A stretch of 8,527 bases of DNA. Source: Syntrophaceae bacterium (lineage in GTDB: Bacteria; Desulfobacterota; DTXE01). A model generated the notes under the pieces. It ran no database searches. It was given only the letters and a program-made list of their open reading frames with translations, and was not told the DNA's origin. The translations under genes were made by a program, and so were the position numbers. The stretch covers positions 1 through 8,527 of the forward strand of contig DTXE01000130.1 of NCBI GenBank assembly GCA_012962595.1, read 5' to 3'. Every line of letters begins with the position of its first letter. Position 1 is the stretch's first letter. Of this stretch, positions 6,697 through 8,527 are shown piece after piece.

Positions 6697-7598
6697 AATC
6701 TTTTAATCTCTTCCACCATTCTATGGTCTTCTTCCACACCTCTTCCCTTAATTGTTAGATAACCTCCAATAAGCATCCCATTTGCACCAGCTAAAAAGGC
6801 TAATCCTTGAAAATCCTTCAAGGCCCATTCTCTACCTGCGGCCATTTTAATGGTCCTGTCTTTCAGAATAAGGCGAAATATAGCTACTGTCCTCAAGATA
6901 TCTAATACGGATAAGGTGTTTTTCTCCTCAAACGGGGTTCCGGCAATAGGAACAAGAATATTTATAGGGATAGATTCCACATCAAGTTCTTTCAAAATAA
7001 GAGCCATCCTTATCCTGTCATGTTCTTTCTCGCCCATCCCGATAATTCCTCCACTACAAACCTCAAGACCTACCTCCTTGGCTGTTTTTATGGTTTCTAT
7101 CCTCTCTCCAAACCCATGGGTTGAAGTGACGTAGGGGAAAAATTCGGGTGAGGTCTCAATATTGTGATGATAACGAGACAACCCCGACTCTTTAAGGATA
7201 ATAAGGGATTCTCTGTCCAATATCCCCAGGGAGGCACAAACCTTTATTTTTACCCGTTTCTTTATTTGTTGGATAGCCTCTGCAAGTGTCTCAATTTCTT
7301 TTTTAGAAAGGCCTCTTCCACTGGTAACGATTCCAAATCTTTCTGCTCCTATATCCTCAGCTATCTCCGCCTCTTTTAGTATTTCCTCTCTACTTTTTAG
7401 AGGATAAATAGGGGCTTGTGTTTTATATCGGGAAGATTGGGCACAGAATTTACAATCCTCATGGCACAATCCCGATTTAGCATTTATAATACTGCATAAT
7501 TCAAATCTTAAGCCTATCCAATTTTTCCTTTCCTTATTGGCCATAATAATCAAATCCCAAGTAGATAGATTCTGAAAATCTAACATCTGATCTTGCAT
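6684..7598 (-). CDS. bioB: BioB, biotin synthase (radical SAM), variant auxiliary-cluster ligands
   Basis: BioB inserts sulfur into dethiobiotin to form biotin. From the chosen start it has 304 residues, shorter than E. coli's 346. The radical-SAM motif CxxxCxxC (C45, C49, C52) lies in SGLCHEDCKFCAQSS. YHHNIETS at 143-150, CSGGIIGMGE with C181, and the C-terminal AAGREWALKDFQGLAFLAGANGM segment are all BioB signatures. Of the E. coli auxiliary-cluster ligands, C128 and C188 are matched by C121 and C181, but C97 is Gly (RFGIVTSG) and R260 is Lys251 (IKMAAGRE). An extra Cys35 precedes the main motif (ELCSIINAKSG). This suggests the variant class described from anaerobes. A TTG at 7649 would extend the frame by 17 codons, but it lies next to the predicted transcription start with no ribosome site. 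The ATG at 7598 has GGAGAGAGG 5 nt upstream. It is the first gene of the bio operon. Confidence 0.94.
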   Translation of the reverse strand: MQDQMLDFQNLSTWDLIIMANKERKNWIGLRFELCSIINAKSGLCHEDCKFCAQSSRYKTQAPIYPLKSREEILKEAEIAEDIGAERFGIVTSGRGLSKKEIETLAEAIQQIKKRVKIKVCASLGILDRESLIILKESGLSRYHHNIETSPEFFPYVTSTHGFGERIETIKTAKEVGLEVCSGGIIGMGEKEHDRIRMALILKELDVESIPINILVPIAGTPFEEKNTLSVLDILRTVAIFRLILKDRTIKMAAGREWALKDFQGLAFLAGANGMLIGGYLTIKGRGVEEDHRMVEEIKRLWNG

Positions 7599-7603
7599 TC
7601 TTG

Positions 7604-7612
7604 CCTCTCTCC
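7604..7612 (-). promoter_or_regulatory. Ribosome binding site that fixes the bioB start
   Basis: GGAGAGAGG on the minus strand ends 5 nt before the ATG at 7598. It is the only good site in the region and decides against the upstream in-frame TTG at 7649. Confidence 0.75.
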
Positions 7613-7654
7613 AATCAAACTGGGTATCCCTACTTACTGTAATTCTCAACTAAA

Positions 7655-7680
7655 GTCAACCATTATATTTTAAGGTTAAC
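7655..7680. promoter_or_regulatory. Candidate BirA (biotin repressor) operator
   Basis: Arms GTCAACC (7655-7661) and GGTTAAC (7674-7680) form an imperfect dyad with one mismatch around a 12-bp AT-rich spacer. The GTTAACC core and AT spacer resemble known BirA operators (TTGTTAACC/GGTTAACAA type). The spacer is about two bases shorter than usual, and the arm nearer bioB is degenerate. It overlaps the bio -10 box, where BirA with biotinyl-AMP would block transcription. Regulator identity is inferred from position and core sequence. Confidence 0.65.
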
Positions 7681-7691
7681 CAAAGATGCAA
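7662..7691 (-). promoter_or_regulatory. Predicted promoter of the bioBFCDA operon
   Basis: On the minus strand TTGCAT (7691-7686) and a perfect TATAAT (7667-7662) are separated by 18 bp. The -10 lies within the spacer of the operator-like dyad. Transcription would start near 7655, leaving a leader of about 57 nt before the bioB ATG, with no sign of a riboswitch. Confidence 0.7.
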
Positions 7692-7697
7692 TGGAAA

Positions 7698-7726
7698 TTG
7701 ACTTGTGAAGCGGGTTTCACTATGAT
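7698..7726 (+). promoter_or_regulatory. Predicted promoter of the nucleotidyltransferase module
   Basis: TTGACT (7698-7703) and TATGAT (7721-7726) are separated by an optimal 17 bp, each five of six matches to consensus. It faces away from the bio promoter; the two -35 boxes are only 6 bp apart. Transcription would begin near 7733, giving a leader of about 75 nt. An inverted repeat fills the spacer. Confidence 0.7.
7705..7720 (+). promoter_or_regulatory. 16-bp dyad filling the promoter spacer (candidate operator)
   Basis: GTGAAGCGGGTTTCAC reads as GTGAA and TTCAC arms, with an additional C-G pair and one G/T mismatch around a central GG. It occupies the whole spacer between the -35 and -10 except one base. 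Such a placement is typical of repressor operators; the binding protein is unknown. Confidence 0.5.
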
Positions 7727-7807
7727 GAAATACTAGGACGTTTAAGTTTTTCTGGCTCATCAAAAGTGTAGGTATTCGAGAGTAGATAAGGATTTATTTA
7801 AAAGAAA

Positions 7808-8311
7808 GTGAGACTTTTTAAGAAATTATTTTCTTCTTTAAACCGAAAAACTGTGAGATATATGGTTGCAGGAGGTGTAGCTGTCAACCTCTATGGAATT
7901 GAGAGGGCTACGGCTGATGTAGACATTGTGCTAAAGCTTGATAGAAGAAACCTCCTAAGATTTGTTGAAGTTGTTAAAAAACTTGGTTTAAGGCCAAAGG
8001 TTCCTGTAAGGCCTGAAGATTTTATTGATGAAGGGAAGAGAAAACATTGGCTGACAAATAAAGGTATGAGGGTCTTTAGTCTTTATGACCCAAAAAACCC
8101 GTTTTTCATTCTTGATGTCTTTGTTGAAATACCTTTTGACTTTGATGGGGTATATAAACGGAGAAAAAAGATAAGGTTTGAGAATACTATAATTCCAGTA
8201 GTTCCTATAAAAGAGTTAATCCAGATGAAACAACAGACAAGTAGACCCCAGGATAGGGCCGATGTTTTTTACCTTAAAAGAATCATGGAGGACTGGAAGG
8301 ATGAGAAATAG
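7808..8311 (+). CDS. AbiEii/DUF6036-type nucleotidyltransferase (polymerase-beta fold), possible toxin-antitoxin component
   Basis: This is a 167-residue cytosolic protein with the minimal nucleotidyltransferase signature. Residues 18-39, YMVAGGVAVNLYG-x3-RATADVD, give the GG motif and the catalytic Asp pair D37 and D39. D103 in ILDVFVEIPF is a likely third acidic residue. The C-terminal IKELIQMKQQTSRPQDRADVFYL (134-156) matches the conserved K-x5-RP-x-D-x2-D segment of AbiEii-like and DUF6036 proteins. Relatives include MenT/AbiEii toxins that nucleotidylate tRNA, but many members have unknown substrates. The start is GTG at 7808; an in-frame stop at 7799 rules out anything further upstream. 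The ribosome site is weak (AGAAAG, or AAGGA 15 nt away). The alternative ATG at 7862 would remove the N-terminal helix. It overlaps the next small gene by 11 nt. No classical AbiEi antitoxin or HEPN partner is visible. Family is confident; toxin role is inference. Confidence 0.8.
   Translation: MRLFKKLFSSLNRKTVRYMVAGGVAVNLYGIERATADVDIVLKLDRRNLLRFVEVVKKLGLRPKVPVRPEDFIDEGKRKHWLTNKGMRVFSLYDPKNPFFILDVFVEIPFDFDGVYKRRKKIRFENTIIPVVPIKELIQMKQQTSRPQDRADVFYLKRIMEDWKDEK
8287..8291 (+). promoter_or_regulatory. Ribosome binding site choosing the small-partner start
   Basis: GGAGG inside the 3' end of the nucleotidyltransferase gene lies 9 nt before the ATG at 8301. It favours that start over the in-frame ATG at 8262, which would overlap the upstream gene by 50 nt and has no comparable site. 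Confidence 0.6.
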
Positions 8312-8474
8312 GCCCCTTTTATACTACAAGACGAAAGAAGACATAGAGGCATATAGGAAAAAGCCTGTAAAGCTAAGACTACAATGGCTCCAAGCCCAGA
8401 TGGAGTTTTTTTATAAAGCAATGCCAAAGAAGGCAAAAAGGATAAGAGAGAGATTAGAGCGGGGAGAGATTTAG
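8301..8474 (+). CDS. Small basic helical protein (57 aa), partner of the nucleotidyltransferase
   Basis: The product has 57 residues, with 17 Lys/Arg against 7 Asp/Glu. No signal peptide or membrane segment is seen. It starts MRNRPLLYYKTKEDIEAYRK and then has two probable amphipathic helices, KLRLQWLQAQMEFFYKAM (24-41) and KKAKRIRERLERGEI (43-57). I do not recognise a named family. The WLQAQMEFFYKAMPKKAK layout reminds me of small hypothetical proteins next to similar nucleotidyltransferases, but this is memory, not a search. The chosen start is supported by GGAGG 9 nt upstream and overlaps the preceding stop by 11 nt, implying coupled translation. The size and pairing would fit an antitoxin, RNA-binding adaptor or substrate-recognition subunit. 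Function is unknown. Confidence 0.65.
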   Translation: MRNRPLLYYKTKEDIEAYRKKPVKLRLQWLQAQMEFFYKAMPKKAKRIRERLERGEI

Positions 8475-8527
8475 ATGTTAGAGGAAGGGAAAGAATTCTT
8501 TCAGGATGAACCCATCAGGATTCCCAT
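8475..8527 (+). CDS. Possible third ORF of the module, cut by the window edge
   Basis: An ATG directly follows the TAG stop of the 57-residue gene, in the same reading frame, and opens at least 17 codons reading MLEEGKEFFQDEPIRIP to the window end. GGGGAG at 8461-8466 lies 8 nt upstream and would serve as a ribosome site. The sequence is too short to classify. It could be a third operon gene or chance, or the two ORFs could be one gene split by an amber codon. Confidence 0.35.
   Translation, partial: MLEEGKEFFQDEPIRIP

Noticed and set aside
7599..7649. N-terminal 17-codon extension of BioB from a TTG
   Set aside because: It begins about six bases after the predicted transcription start, has no ribosome site and lacks similarity to BioB; the ATG at 7598 has a strong site.
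7650..7807. Riboswitch or CRISPR-like repeat between bioB and the nucleotidyltransferase gene
   Set aside because: Only one dyad copy is present and no conserved aptamer fold is recognisable; promoters and operator explain the region.

Overview
The window reads as an ordinary chromosomal segment of a Gram-negative bacterium, probably an anaerobe. A predicted lipid A deacylase with a signal peptide implies an LPS outer membrane. A CIRCE-controlled groESL operon, a BirA-type operator over a complete biotin operon, and a biotin synthase lacking two of the E. coli-type auxiliary-cluster ligands would suit a Desulfobacterota-like or similar anaerobic lineage. This placement is inference and is weak. 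Coding is dense and moderately AT-rich, with no mobile element, tRNA, rRNA or CRISPR array seen.

Layout. (1) 1-1000, minus strand: groES and the first 176 codons of groEL, with a CIRCE element and a sigma70-type promoter upstream. The leader carries an extra Shine-Dalgarno-like sequence with no gene behind it. (2) 1125-1803, plus: a near-consensus promoter and a secreted or outer-membrane PagL-family protein. (3) 1930-2758, plus: surE, the survival nucleotidase, whose stop codon abuts the stop codon of bioA. (4) 7598 down to 2759, minus: the operon bioB-bioF-bioC-bioD-bioA, in which every junction overlaps. (5) 7698-8527, plus: a promoter divergent from the bio promoter, a polymerase-beta-fold nucleotidyltransferase of the AbiEii/DUF6036 type, a 57-residue very basic partner overlapping it by 11 nt, and the start of a possible third ORF at the edge.

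How the genes work together. BioC makes the malonyl-ACP methyl ester that enters fatty acid synthesis. BioF, BioA, BioD and BioB then convert pimeloyl-ACP to biotin. The demethylating esterase (BioH, BioG or similar) is not in this cluster. The bio promoter's -10 lies inside an imperfect dyad resembling BirA operators, so biotin repression is likely. GroES/GroEL is heat-shock controlled through HrcA/CIRCE. The pagL-like gene and surE look like stand-alone housekeeping or envelope genes.

The most unusual parts are the nucleotidyltransferase module, whose promoter spacer is itself a 16-bp dyad, and the BioB variant.
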